The notes below the pieces were generated by a model. That model was given only the letters and a program-made list of their open reading frames with translations, was not told where the DNA came from and did no database searches. Positions 1 to 8,198 of a stretch of DNA of 38,956 nt are shown here, piece by piece. The position numbers and the translations under genes were made by a program. Positions within the stretch are counted from its first letter, which is position 1. The number at the start of each line of letters is the position of its first letter. The DNA comes from CAZSNH01 sp052388455 (GTDB lineage: Bacteria > Pseudomonadota > Alphaproteobacteria > Rhizobiales > Hyphomicrobiaceae): contig JBQTIA010000135.1 in the NCBI GenBank assembly GCA_052388455.1, positions 1 through 38,956 on the forward strand, read 5' to 3'.

Positions 1-819
1 AGCCAGCTGGCTCGTGGCCGTGAGAAACGGCGGGCCGAAATGGTGATAATCCCGGTCAGACCCGTCAGAGTTCTTGAGCAACCATGTGATGCGAGGATCG
101 ATCGGCGAAAGAAAGTGTGCAGATTCAGGCTTCCCAAGTAGCAGGAGGGCTGTGCGCGTGATTGCCCCTGCACGCGTGACCTTGGCCTTGTTTAGAAAGA
201 CCTCATCGGACCAGCCGTCGACTTCATGAGCCAGCACCTGATGTTTGACTTTGAAGTTTGCCCGCGCCACCCGAATAGCCTCATCATCGAGGTCTGTAAG
301 CGATGCCCCGGCTACTACTTCGGCCGACCAGTCGTTGTTTTGCGATCGTATGCGATCGAGTTCCGCTAGGCTCAATGAACCAAGGGAACTTCCTTCACGG
401 CCGTAGAGGTGTCCCTTCCAGGTCATCGGAACGCCAGCAGGTGCCGCCGGGATCTCAAGCATAAGGACACGCTTCCCGTGGATGATCAGCTCGTGAATTT
501 CACGATAGGTCGCTCGATACGGTGTGTGGTCGGCTATCAGCTTCTTCAATTCATTCAGCGCAGTCCCACCTTGGCGGAACAGGCTGCCGACGATGATCCG
601 CAGTCCCGTTGCCGGATCGCGTGTCTTGTCGTGAACTCCAAGAACCATCCAGGCTTCAGATCGACCACAGAGGTTTGCTTCGTTGGCGAGTGCCGAGAAA
701 TATTGGCCGAGCTTCTCGACATCATAGGTCGTCTTCGCCTCCTTGAACTCCAGCCATTCGACTTCGTCCGCCATTCCGCGGAGCTGGTCGAGAAGGTTTG
801 TCAGGTCGCGTTGGCTCAT
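1..819 (-). CDS. AlbA_2 (Schlafen-type) domain ATP-binding protein, partial (C-terminus beyond window)
   Basis: I translated this reading frame from the minus strand; it stays open to the left edge, giving 273 codons with no stop. The N-terminus contains EVEWLEFKEAKTTYD followed by a conserved-looking QYFSALANEA stretch, and further on a GHLYGREGSS segment. This is the layout of AlbA_2/Schlafen-type putative nucleic-acid-binding domains in the COG2865 group, which usually continue into an ATPase-like or winged-helix C-terminal part; that part is not in the window. The ATG at 819 is chosen because it places the EWLEFKEA motif about 20 residues in, as in relatives. The frame is open further upstream, and no strong Shine-Dalgarno sequence marks the start. 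Members are common in mobile islands and near defence genes, and the tRNA and IS next door fit that. The exact substrate is unknown. The family call is firm and the function is not. Confidence 0.75.
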   Translation of the reverse strand, partial: MSQRDLTNLLDQLRGMADEVEWLEFKEAKTTYDVEKLGQYFSALANEANLCGRSEAWMVLGVHDKTRDPATGLRIIVGSLFRQGGTALNELKKLIADHTPYRATYREIHELIIHGKRVLMLEIPAAPAGVPMTWKGHLYGREGSSLGSLSLAELDRIRSQNNDWSAEVVAGASLTDLDDEAIRVARANFKVKHQVLAHEVDGWSDEVFLNKAKVTRAGAITRTALLLLGKPESAHFLSPIDPRITWLLKNSDGSDRDYHHFGPPFLTATSQLA

Positions 820-989
820 GTCGGTGATGTTCGAGGAACCAGCGAGTCGGCGCAAGGCGAATGCCTTCGCACGCGGCACCTGATCGTAGGGTCCGGCCAC
901 AAGGCAGTCGGCTACATGAAAACGGTACGCCCGGGGTACGCCGGATGATTTTGAGGCGATTTCGAATGCCGCTAAGTTGTTGATTTTGT

Positions 990-1063
990 TGGCTGGGGGA
1001 CTAGGATTCGAACCTAGACAGGCAGAGTCAGAGTCTGCAGTCCTACCATTAGACGATCCCCCA
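990..1063 (-). tRNA. tRNA-Gln (anticodon CTG)
   Basis: Read on the minus strand, this folds as a complete 74-nt cloverleaf with CCA encoded. The acceptor stem is TGGGGGA paired with TCCCCCA, the anticodon stem is GCAGA/TCTGC closing the loop CTCTGAC, and the T arm contains GGTTCGAATCC. The loop places CTG at positions 34-36, so it reads CAG codons. Its 3' end faces the AlbA_2-type gene, a position often used by integrating elements. Confidence 0.97.
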
Positions 1064-1158
1064 GTGGCTGCGCGACCCGAAGGACGAGCGGCAGCGGAAC
1101 CGAGCGGCGGCTTGTAACAGCTAGATACCTGTATCGCAAGGCCGTCAGACCCGTATGC

Positions 1159-2375
1159 CAGGGCCATTCAAAGAAACCGGCCTGTCACAGTCTTGATGGC
1201 CTCTGCGCGGTCCTCGCGGAAGTTCTCTCGGGCTTCTCGCAGGAGCAGGCCGATACGGCGGATGATGGCGAGGGCGGTGTTGCGGACGCCGGCCAGGGCG
1301 CGGGCGCCCGCTCGCACTCGGCAACGATCCTCGTCCATGGAGACGTCGCGGACGTAGTGAAGCCGGTTTTCGTTGCCCCAATGGGCCCGCGAGAGCGCGA
1401 GCAGGCGTTCCGGACCCGCCTCGACCGCCGGCAGGCTGGTGGTCAGATAGACCGTCTCGCAGCTGATCTTGTCACCCGCCTTGCGTATGCGGGTGAGCCG
1501 CGCGATCTGGGCGAGGGCTGGCCATTCGAGGTGCGCCACCGCCTCGGCGCTGACGGCGATGCGGCGCGTTTCAAGGCGTCCGTGACCCTTGTCGTTGGTC
1601 TCGGCGCTGGCCAGGTCAGGCGGCGGTCCGTTGTCGACGCGCGTCGGGTCCGAGGGGGGAATGGTCGCCGAAGGCCTCGGCGATGCCGGCTTTCAGCGCG
1701 GGCTGGTTGTCCTTGACGACGAAGAGATAATGCCCTCGTGCGTCGCGGATGTGCCGGCAGATCTCGCGTTGGGTGAAGATGGCGTCACCGGTGACGACGG
1801 CGCCCTCGAGCGGCAGGCCCTTGAGAAGGACCATGGCGGCCGTGATCTCGTTCTGGTCGGGGGCCACCACGGCGAGATCGCCGACGACGGCACCGAGGCC
1901 GGTCGAGAAGGCGGAGAGCACGTGGATGGCCTTGTCGTCGAGGCGCCGGCTGCCCTTCAGGGTCTTGCCGTCGATGGCGATGTGACCGGGCCCCGCGCCA
2001 GCGATCGCGTACGAGCCAAGCACGCGGGCCAGGGCATTGCCATCGAGCGACTGGAAGAAGTAGTGGTAGGTCGCATGGCAGGGGGCCTTGCCGCTTGAAA
2101 TGTCGAACAGCTTCAGCGCCTCCGGTCGCAGGTGGCGGCCCCAGCGGTAGATGGCTCTCAGATCATTGGCGCCAGCCAGCATCGCCGCAATGGCGATCCC
2201 GAGGACGGATCGCAGTTGATACTGCCGTCCCTTCCGCCCCCTGCCATCCTCAATCTCGCCAAGCGCGTCCCACAGCGTCCGAGCCATCGTCACCTCCATC
2301 CTGGTGACTGCCCGATAGAATCCTGTTCGCGCCCGTTGTCATCAGATCGGAACTGCGGTTCTTTGAATGGCCCTG
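1159..2375 (-). mobile_element. ISAs1-family insertion sequence (1217 bp)
   Basis: The element is bounded by perfect 17-bp inverted repeats, CAGGGCCATTCAAAGAA at 1159-1175 and its complement at 2359-2375. The octamer ACCCGTAT lies outside both ends (1149-1156 and 2376-2383), directly abutting the right end and two bases away from the left end; it is the probable target duplication. Length, CAGGG termini and a DDE transposase read from the right end fit the ISAs1 (H-repeat-associated) family. The transposase stop codon lies inside the left inverted repeat, and the ends look intact. Confidence 0.9.
1168..2287 (-). pseudogene. ISAs1-family transposase, frameshifted
   Basis: The N-terminal part (2287 to about 1655) carries the DDE_Tnp_1-associated region, the first catalytic Asp in AIDGKTLKGS and the second in TGDAIFTQRE. 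The C-terminal part (about 1655 to 1168) carries HWGNENRLHYVRDVSMDEDR, which contains the expected third acidic residue. The halves are in different frames. The break is a run of six Cs on the coding strand (1654-1659); five Cs would restore one frame of 372 codons, typical for the family. The ATG at 2287 is preferred over one four codons upstream because GGAGGT precedes it. The gene is probably non-functional unless slippage or a sequencing error explains the extra base; programmed frameshifting is not usual in this family as far as I know. Confidence 0.88.
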
Positions 2376-3403
2376 ACCCGTATTGTCAGCCCTGCGCCGC
2401 CGGCCCTGACCTCATCGGACGCGGCGTCATCGGCTCAGTCTCATCGGCTCAGTCCTCGAAAGCACTGTCTCGTGGCGTTCGCTACCGGCGCTGTCGCCGC
2501 CGGCTCGTCGCACGGGCGAAATCCGGGTGGCGACACGACGCGCTGTCGCACGACATTGAATACGACAGGCTGGTTTGCGGAGCCCCCCGAGGCCTCGCCT
2601 GCGGCAGCGCGCTCAGGGAAGCTGCTCGATCTGGCCCTCGATGAGTTCGAGGCGAAACCGCTGGCCGAATGGGCTTTTCGAGTTGCCCCACCAGCTACTG
2701 GTTTCCCGATGGACCTCGAGCAGCGCTTTCTCAGCTCATTGTTGCGGCTCCAGACTGGCGAGGGAGCGGAGCGCGGATGCAGCCAGGGGCTCGTCAGGTG
2801 CCTCCGTCCTCCTCGACTTGGGGACGCTGGAGCGGCCGCCGACAGGGCTGCTCCAGCAGGCTTTTCGATACGGGCGTATGCGATGTCGCAATTGATTGAA
2901 GCCGGTCAGCGCGTCAACCGCGACGGCAAGGAGAGTCTCGGTTGCCGGGACCGGACATTCGGGTACGGATTGGATGTAGCTGGATTTTCGATCAGGCCGA
3001 AGCGTGTCGCCGCTGGCCTGGCATCGTCCATACCCTCGGCTTTCGCTGTCGATCAGCAGCCCGAACCAGCCTCAACCCCTCGAGTCGCCAACCCGCCGAC
3101 TGCGCTTGCACTTTGAACAGAACTCCGAACGGGACAGGGGCTGAAGCGACGCTCCCGCAATCCGGTTCGGAACTCCGCGTTGGACTCGACCCCGCCTCGC
3201 ATGTCGCCGGCGCAGCCGCCATCGTCACCATCCGCACGCCGTTCTGGCCTGCATTTTGCCCGGAGCGGGCCTGTTTAGTTCTTTACCCCCGGGCGCAAGC
3301 TGATAGATTAATGTCAAGACCAACCAGACGGACGTCTGACGAAAAGGCCGTGCGGAACTTGCTATCGTCCGCTTCGCCTTGCTCCAGACGCTGGGGATGA
3401 GCC
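2376..3403. other. About 1 kb without a recognisable gene
   Basis: Open frames exist on both strands, the longest about 250 codons on the plus strand, but their translations are rich in Arg, Ser, Pro and Ala, lack any motif I recognise, and have no convincing ribosome-binding site. A direct repeat of TCATCGGCTCAG lies at about 2427-2456, just outside the IS. The stretch may be decayed mobile DNA. The last roughly 100 bases should hold the ppx promoter, but I cannot place one. Confidence 0.5.
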
Positions 3404-4831
3404 GTGAACGCTGAGTGCCACGACGAGGGGGACGAGATTCCGCCCGAACCCTCGGCAGCCCGGCCGGCACATCGTCAATCGACTTCCGGCACCCCTGTAT
3501 CCCGTGACGAGACTGGTAGCGACGCCATTGGCCGTGACGGCGGGCCGCGACAGCCCACATCCGCATGTTCCGGACAGCGCGCCCCTACGACCCCGGCCAC
3601 GTCCCCCGATCCCGGACCCCGGCAATCCGGTTTTCGAGATCATGAACCCCGCCATCCGGCGCCGCGAAGCTCTGAGCCGCCCGCCATCCGCAGCTCCGAG
3701 GCGGCTCTGATCAATGACCAATCCGGACGGGATTTGGGCGGCGAGCGGGAGCCGATGGCGCGCGGCCCGGCTCCGATCCGCACCACCATCTACGGCGCCC
3801 TCGACCTCGGAACCAACAATTGCCGCCTGCTGCTGGCCCGGCCCTCGCGGCGCGGTTTCCGCGTGGTCGATGCGTTTTCGCGCATCATTCGCCTGGGCGA
3901 GGGCATGGCGAAATCGGGACGGTTGTCCCAGGCCGCGATCGAGAGGACCTTGGATGCGCTGCGCGTGTGCGCATCCAAGCTCGAGCGGAACAGCGTGGCC
4001 CGCCGCCGGCTGGTCGCAACGGAAGCGTGCCGCGTGGCGGAGAACGGGCCGGCGTTTCTCGACAGGGTGCGCCGCGAGCTGGGCCTCGACATCGAGGTGC
4101 TGACGCCCGAGACGGAGGCCAGCCTCGCGGTCTCCGGCTGCGCCTCGCTCATCGATCCGGGCGCCGACTACGTGATGGTGTTCGACATCGGCGGCGGCTC
4201 GTCGGAGATCATCTGGCTGGATTTCTCAGGCAGCGCACAGCGACAGCGCGGCCGCCTCGTCGGCCAGCACGAGGCGCAGGCCAGCATGGTGGCCTGGGCT
4301 TCGCTGCCGATCGGCGTCGTGACCCTGGCCGAGCGTTACGGCGGCCGCAACGTCACGCCGGACGGCTTCGCCCGCATGGTCGGGCATGTGACGGACCTCA
4401 TCCGGCCGTTCGAGGAGCGTCATCGCTTTCGCAATCGCATGGCCGGACACTCGATGCACATGCTCGGAACGTCGGGCACGGTCACCACCATCGCCGGCAT
4501 TCAGCTCGGCCTGCCGCGCTACGACCGCAATAAGGTCGACGGCTGCTGGCTCGGAGTCGAGGACGTGCGCACCGTCACCGACAACCTGCTGCGTCAGAGC
4601 TATGATGAGCGCGTCGCCGAGCCCTGCATCGGCCAGGAGCGCGCCGATCTGGTGCTGGCGGGCTGCGCCATTCTCGACTCCTTCCTCGGCGTATGGCCGT
4701 GCCAGCGCCTGAGAGTCGCCGACCGCGGACTGCGCGAAGGTATCCTGGCGCAGCTCATGAACGAGGACGGCGTCTTTCGCGCGGGGCGCCGGCGACGGAG
4801 CGGCACCGACGACGCGCCACAGGACGGCTGA
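3404..4831 (+). CDS. ppx: Ppx/GppA family exopolyphosphatase or guanosine pentaphosphatase
   Basis: The product belongs to the Ppx/GppA phosphatases of the ASKHA fold, which hydrolyse inorganic polyphosphate and/or pppGpp in the cytoplasm. Family motifs appear in order: YGALDLGTNNCRLL (phosphate loop, near residue 129), VATEACRVAENG, FDIGGGSSEI and GTSGTVTTIAG. The first roughly 120 residues are Pro/Ser/Arg-rich and probably disordered. This annotated GTG start has GGGG about six bases upstream, but a start nearer the enzymatic domain, such as the ATG at 3755, cannot be excluded. Polyphosphatase versus pppGpp hydrolase cannot be decided from sequence. The stop lies 5 bp before rlmE, so the two are almost certainly cotranscribed, a common pairing in alphaproteobacteria. 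Confidence 0.9.
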   Translation: MNAECHDEGDEIPPEPSAARPAHRQSTSGTPVSRDETGSDAIGRDGGPRQPTSACSGQRAPTTPATSPDPGPRQSGFRDHEPRHPAPRSSEPPAIRSSEAALINDQSGRDLGGEREPMARGPAPIRTTIYGALDLGTNNCRLLLARPSRRGFRVVDAFSRIIRLGEGMAKSGRLSQAAIERTLDALRVCASKLERNSVARRRLVATEACRVAENGPAFLDRVRRELGLDIEVLTPETEASLAVSGCASLIDPGADYVMVFDIGGGSSEIIWLDFSGSAQRQRGRLVGQHEAQASMVAWASLPIGVVTLAERYGGRNVTPDGFARMVGHVTDLIRPFEERHRFRNRMAGHSMHMLGTSGTVTTIAGIQLGLPRYDRNKVDGCWLGVEDVRTVTDNLLRQSYDERVAEPCIGQERADLVLAGCAILDSFLGVWPCQRLRVADRGLREGILAQLMNEDGVFRAGRRRRSGTDDAPQDG

Positions 4832-4836
4832 TCGCC

Positions 4837-5595
4837 ATGGCCACCAAATCAACCAAGAGTGGGCGCGCCGGCAGCGGTCGCGGCGAGGGGCCGGGTGGTG
4901 GTCAGCGCCTGCTACATCGGCGCGTCAAGAGCAAGGCCAGCCGCTCGGAATCGTCGCGCGCCTGGCTCGAACGTCAGCTCAACGATCCCTACGTGGCCGC
5001 CGCACGGCAGCAGGGTTTTCGCTCTCGCGCGGCATTCAAGCTGCAGGAAATCGACGACAAGCACAGGGTTCTGAAACCGGGCATGGCGGTCATCGATCTC
5101 GGGGCGGCACCCGGAGGATGGAGTCAGATCGCGGCACAGCGCGTCCGCGCGCTCGATGGTGCCGCCGGTCAGCGAGGGCAGGTCGTCGCCATCGATTATC
5201 TCGGCATGGAGCCGCTGCCGGGCGTCGACATCCTGGAGCTGGATTTCCTCGATCCGAGCGCCGAAGCGGAGTTGAAGTCGCGCCTGAAAAGCGGATCGGC
5301 CGACGTGGTGCTCTCCGACATGGCTGCGCCGACGACGGGTCACACCAAGACGGATCACCTGCGGATCATGGGATTGGCCGAGACGGCGGCACACTTCGCC
5401 TGCGATGTGCTGAAGCCCGGCGGCACGTTCCTGTGCAAGGTGTTCCAGGGCGGCACCGAGCGCGAACTGCTCGAACTCCTGAAGCGATCGTTTGCCAGCG
5501 TGCGCCATATAAAGCCGCCGGCGAGCCGCGCCGAGTCGGCGGAACTCTACGTCCTCGCGTCCGGCTTTCGCGGCACGCCCGCATTGCCCGATTGA
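4837..5595 (+). CDS. rlmE: 23S rRNA (uridine-2552 2'-O) methyltransferase RlmE (FtsJ)
   Basis: This enzyme methylates the ribose of U2552 in the 23S rRNA A-loop using S-adenosylmethionine, a late step in 50S assembly. The 252-residue product has the SAM-binding segment VIDLGAAPGGWSQ at about residues 85-97. It also has the K-D-K-E catalytic set: K68 in AFKLQ, D161 in LSDMAAP, K201 in CKVFQGG and E236 in SAELYVL. Spacing between the last three matches E. coli RlmE exactly. The ATG at 4837 is chosen, 5 bp after the ppx stop; the frame is open upstream inside ppx but encodes nothing family-like. The first 40 residues are a basic, Gly-rich extension seen in many alphaproteobacterial versions. Confidence 0.96.
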   Translation: MATKSTKSGRAGSGRGEGPGGGQRLLHRRVKSKASRSESSRAWLERQLNDPYVAAARQQGFRSRAAFKLQEIDDKHRVLKPGMAVIDLGAAPGGWSQIAAQRVRALDGAAGQRGQVVAIDYLGMEPLPGVDILELDFLDPSAEAELKSRLKSGSADVVLSDMAAPTTGHTKTDHLRIMGLAETAAHFACDVLKPGGTFLCKVFQGGTERELLELLKRSFASVRHIKPPASRAESAELYVLASGFRGTPALPD

Positions 5596-5619
5596 GCGAT
5601 CGCCTCGCCGAGCTACTCC

Positions 5620-5654
5620 AAAAAAGCAACGGCGACCGGTGGTCCGGTCGCCGT
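5620..5654 (-). terminator. Rho-independent terminator of pqqA
   Basis: An 11-bp perfect stem (5629-5639 with 5644-5654, ACGGCGACCGG/CCGGTCGCCGT) closes a 4-base loop. On the minus strand it is followed by TTTTTT (5620-5625), so it terminates transcripts from the right. It lies 45 bp beyond the pqqA stop. There is no T-tract on the plus side, so it is not a good terminator for rlmE. Confidence 0.9.
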
Positions 5655-5698
5655 GCCATCGCATGTCGGCGCGGAGCGCCGACCTGATCGACGAAGCG

Positions 5699-5788
5699 TT
5701 AGATCACGTCGATTTCGGCGGGGAGGTACGAGGTGACCTCGAGGCCGACTTCCTGCTCGCGCACGGCGGGTTTGGTCCAGATCTTCAT
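5699..5788 (-). CDS. pqqA: Coenzyme PQQ precursor peptide PqqA (stand-alone)
   Basis: A 29-codon gene. PqqA is the ribosomal precursor whose conserved Glu and Tyr are cross-linked by PqqE with PqqD and become pyrroloquinoline quinone. The peptide starts MKIWTKPAV and ends GLEVTSYLPAEIDVI, with the diagnostic E-x3-Y at E17 and Y21; the GxEVTSYxxAEID core matches methylobacterial PqqA. AAGGAGGAA lies nine bases before the ATG, so translation should be strong. A hairpin-plus-T terminator follows. No pqqB, C, D or E is present on either side, so this is either the sole pqqA separated from its operon or an extra copy. A 69-codon frame overlapping it is spurious. Confidence 0.9.
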   Translation of the reverse strand: MKIWTKPAVREQEVGLEVTSYLPAEIDVI

Positions 5789-6155
5789 GGGTAGCTTCCT
5801 CCTTAAGGATTTTATTGTCCACGTTGTGGACGTTCGAACACGTAGACCGATGGCGAAATAAGTTCCAATAGAATCTTCCTAAAGTCTGATCAGATTGTCT
5901 AATTTTCGGTCAGCCGCAGTCCCGCCGCAAGGTGGCCTCGCGCATGTTGCATTGCGGTGCCGGCCGGTGTCAGGGAAACCACTGAGGTGGCGCGCAACTA
6001 TTCCCGCACGCGGTCCCTGAAAGCCGTTCCCTCCCGAACAAAATTCACGTTACTCTCCGACCGCGGGTCCGAGGACGGAGAGGGCGCGGGTCCGCAGTGA
6101 CGGTCGGCTTCAGTCGGGCGGCGCGATGCGGGTGCGCTGCGAGTTGGGGGTTGTC
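5789..6155. other. Divergent intergenic region between pqqA and the L,D-transpeptidase
   Basis: This is 367 bp without a gene. The pqqA-proximal part (5791-5915) is unusually AT-rich for the window and holds the palindrome at 5817-5831. It probably carries the pqqA promoter, but I cannot assign -35/-10 hexamers confidently. The part next to the transpeptidase is GC-rich with no clear site. Confidence 0.6.
5817..5831. promoter_or_regulatory. Palindrome GTCCAC-N3-GTGGAC in the pqqA leader
   Basis: A perfect 6+6 palindrome with spacer GTT lies 29-43 bp upstream of the pqqA start codon, directly before the ribosome-binding site. A second short palindrome, GTTCGAAC, follows at 5832-5839. It could be an operator or a leader hairpin. 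I do not recognise the regulator. Confidence 0.45.
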
Positions 6156-8108
6156 ATGCGTCGGTCCGTTCAGGACTTCGGCCTTTCCATTGCGGCTTTT
6201 GCGGCTTTGTTTTTGACATTGCTATCGACCGGTCCGCTGCGGGCCGAGACGACTGCCGGTGAACTGAGGATTGCCGCTGTCGAGGCGATCGACAGTCGCG
6301 CGGCGGTCGACCTCGAAGCTCTGGTGGTGGCGGAGCTTCTCGCGAGGAAATTCGCGCTCAAGTCCGAGCCGGTCGAAGCCGCCTGGGTGCAGCAGCTCCT
6401 CGGTTTCTACTCAGCCGCGGGCGCATCGACCGTCTGGGTCGAGCCGGGCGGGGTCAGTCCTCGCGGGCGGCAGGCGATCGACGAGTTGCGCCGGGCGGAC
6501 GAGTACGCGCTCGAGCCCGCGCGGCTCAACATTCCGCCCGCCCTCTCGACGCCGAGCGACGAACGTGCGCTGGCCCGCTTCGAGGTGGCGATGTCGCTGG
6601 CGGTCGCACGCTATGCCTGGCATGCCCGCGGCGGCCGGATGGAACCGACGTCGCTCAGTCTCTGGCTCGACTACACCCCGCGGCCGGGCAATGCGGCCGA
6701 AGTGATTGGCGCCATTCAGCGGGCAGGTGACATCGAGAAGGCATTCGGCGCGCTGCATCCGCAGCATCGCCAGTTTGATGCCCTGCGGCGCGCTCTGCTG
6801 CTCGAAACCTCGGGCAGCGCGAGCGCCACCGAGTTGCAGCCGATGATCCCGATGGGCGTGCGCATCCGCCCCAATCGCCGCCACCCGGACGTGGCGCTCG
6901 CGCGGCTCAGGCTGTCGGCGCCGGCCAGGGACGGCGATCACGAGCTGCTCGACAGCGATTTCCAGAAGACGCTGTTCGAGTTCATGAACGAGACCGCGCG
7001 CATCCACTATGGCCGCAAACGCGGCATCGACGACGACGTGCGCGTGGCGCTCAACGGCGGCAGCGCCGCGAGCCCGGTCGGCGGAAGCCTCGGCGGTGAT
7101 CGCGCCAAAATCGACCTCATCCGCGCCAACATGGAGCGCTGGCGCTGGCTGCCCCGCGACCTCGGCGATCTCTACGTCTGGAACAACCTGCCCGAGTTCC
7201 AGACCCGCGTCGTCAAGGCCGGTGAGGTCATCCATCAGGAACGCATCATCATCGGTCAGCCCGACACCCAGACGCCGGTGTTCTCCGACAGCATCCTGCG
7301 CGTGATCTTCAATCCCGACTGGAACGTGCCCGAGTCGATCAAGCTGTCGAGCCTGTGGGGCAATCTGCGCGGCGGCGATTTCGGCGTGCTCAAGCGGCGC
7401 AACATGAAGATCATGCACGACGGCCGGGAGGTCAATCCGGCAAAGCTGAAATTCGACGTGCTGAATGCCCGCGAGGTGCCAATCGTGATGGCACCGGGAC
7501 CCGGCAATCCGCTCGGCAAGTTCAAGTTCGTCTTCCCCAACAAGCACGACGTCTACATGCACGACACGACTTCGAAGGGGCTGTTCAACAGCAACGTGCG
7601 GACCTTCAGCCACGGCTGCATCCGCGTGCGCGATCCCCAGCGCTTCGCAGAGGTGCTGCTAGCGGAGGGGAGAGGCTGGAACAAGGCCGACGTACGCTGG
7701 CAGATGCGAACCAAGGCCATGACGCGGCTGGAGCTGGACCGCGCCATCCCGATCCACAACACCTATTTCACGCTGGTGGCAGACGCCTCGGGGAAGTTAC
7801 AGAAGCTCAACGATGTCTATGGGCACGACAAGCGCATCATCGACGCGCTGAACGGGGTCGACCCCAAGCGGATCGCCGCCAGCGATCCGGCCATGGCGCA
7901 GAAGCGCAAGAACGAGCAACTCGCCAACGCGCCGCCGGTCGTCGTTCCCGCGAAGATCGCATCGAAGCGGTTGCGCGCGCCGGCCGTCGACCAGCGGCTT
8001 CCGCCACCTTCGCTGTTCTTCAAGCCCCCGCCCCCTGCACGGCCCTACGTCGCGGTTCGCTCAGGGCTGACGCGGGCGGTGCGGCCCCGCGGTTTACTTT
8101 ACTGGTGA
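6156..8108 (+). CDS. Periplasmic L,D-transpeptidase (YkuD domain, LdtD/YcbB-like)
   Basis: This 650-residue enzyme should form 3-3 (L,D) cross-links in peptidoglycan. It begins with a Sec signal peptide (MRRSVQDF, hydrophobic core, then LRAET, cleavage near residue 30). A large N-terminal scaffold follows, as in LdtD/YcbB relatives, and a YkuD domain occupies about residues 325-520. The catalytic motif is complete: H469 in YMHDTTSKG and nucleophile C488 in SHGCIRVRD. The last roughly 130 residues are basic and Pro-rich. The ATG at 6156 is preferred over one ten codons upstream because GGGGGT precedes it and the signal peptide then starts normally. It probably forms an envelope pair with the M48 protease that follows. 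Confidence 0.92.
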   Translation: MRRSVQDFGLSIAAFAALFLTLLSTGPLRAETTAGELRIAAVEAIDSRAAVDLEALVVAELLARKFALKSEPVEAAWVQQLLGFYSAAGASTVWVEPGGVSPRGRQAIDELRRADEYALEPARLNIPPALSTPSDERALARFEVAMSLAVARYAWHARGGRMEPTSLSLWLDYTPRPGNAAEVIGAIQRAGDIEKAFGALHPQHRQFDALRRALLLETSGSASATELQPMIPMGVRIRPNRRHPDVALARLRLSAPARDGDHELLDSDFQKTLFEFMNETARIHYGRKRGIDDDVRVALNGGSAASPVGGSLGGDRAKIDLIRANMERWRWLPRDLGDLYVWNNLPEFQTRVVKAGEVIHQERIIIGQPDTQTPVFSDSILRVIFNPDWNVPESIKLSSLWGNLRGGDFGVLKRRNMKIMHDGREVNPAKLKFDVLNAREVPIVMAPGPGNPLGKFKFVFPNKHDVYMHDTTSKGLFNSNVRTFSHGCIRVRDPQRFAEVLLAEGRGWNKADVRWQMRTKAMTRLELDRAIPIHNTYFTLVADASGKLQKLNDVYGHDKRIIDALNGVDPKRIAASDPAMAQKRKNEQLANAPPVVVPAKIASKRLRAPAVDQRLPPPSLFFKPPPPARPYVAVRSGLTRAVRPRGLLYW

Positions 8109-8198
8109 CGCACGAAATTGACGGATGACGTCCCCATGCAGCGGCTTTGGAAAGTTTGTCCTTCGTTTGTGCGTCGGCCCGTTCATGACCGGCGGTGG

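Noticed and set aside
2367..3116. A 249-codon plus-strand frame starting inside the IS end
   Set aside because: It begins within the IS inverted repeat and shows no motif or codon pattern of a real protein.
5613..5822. A 69-codon minus-strand frame overlapping pqqA
   Set aside because: It is in a different frame from PqqA and has Arg-rich, motif-free content. PqqA fits the ribosome-binding site and family sequence.
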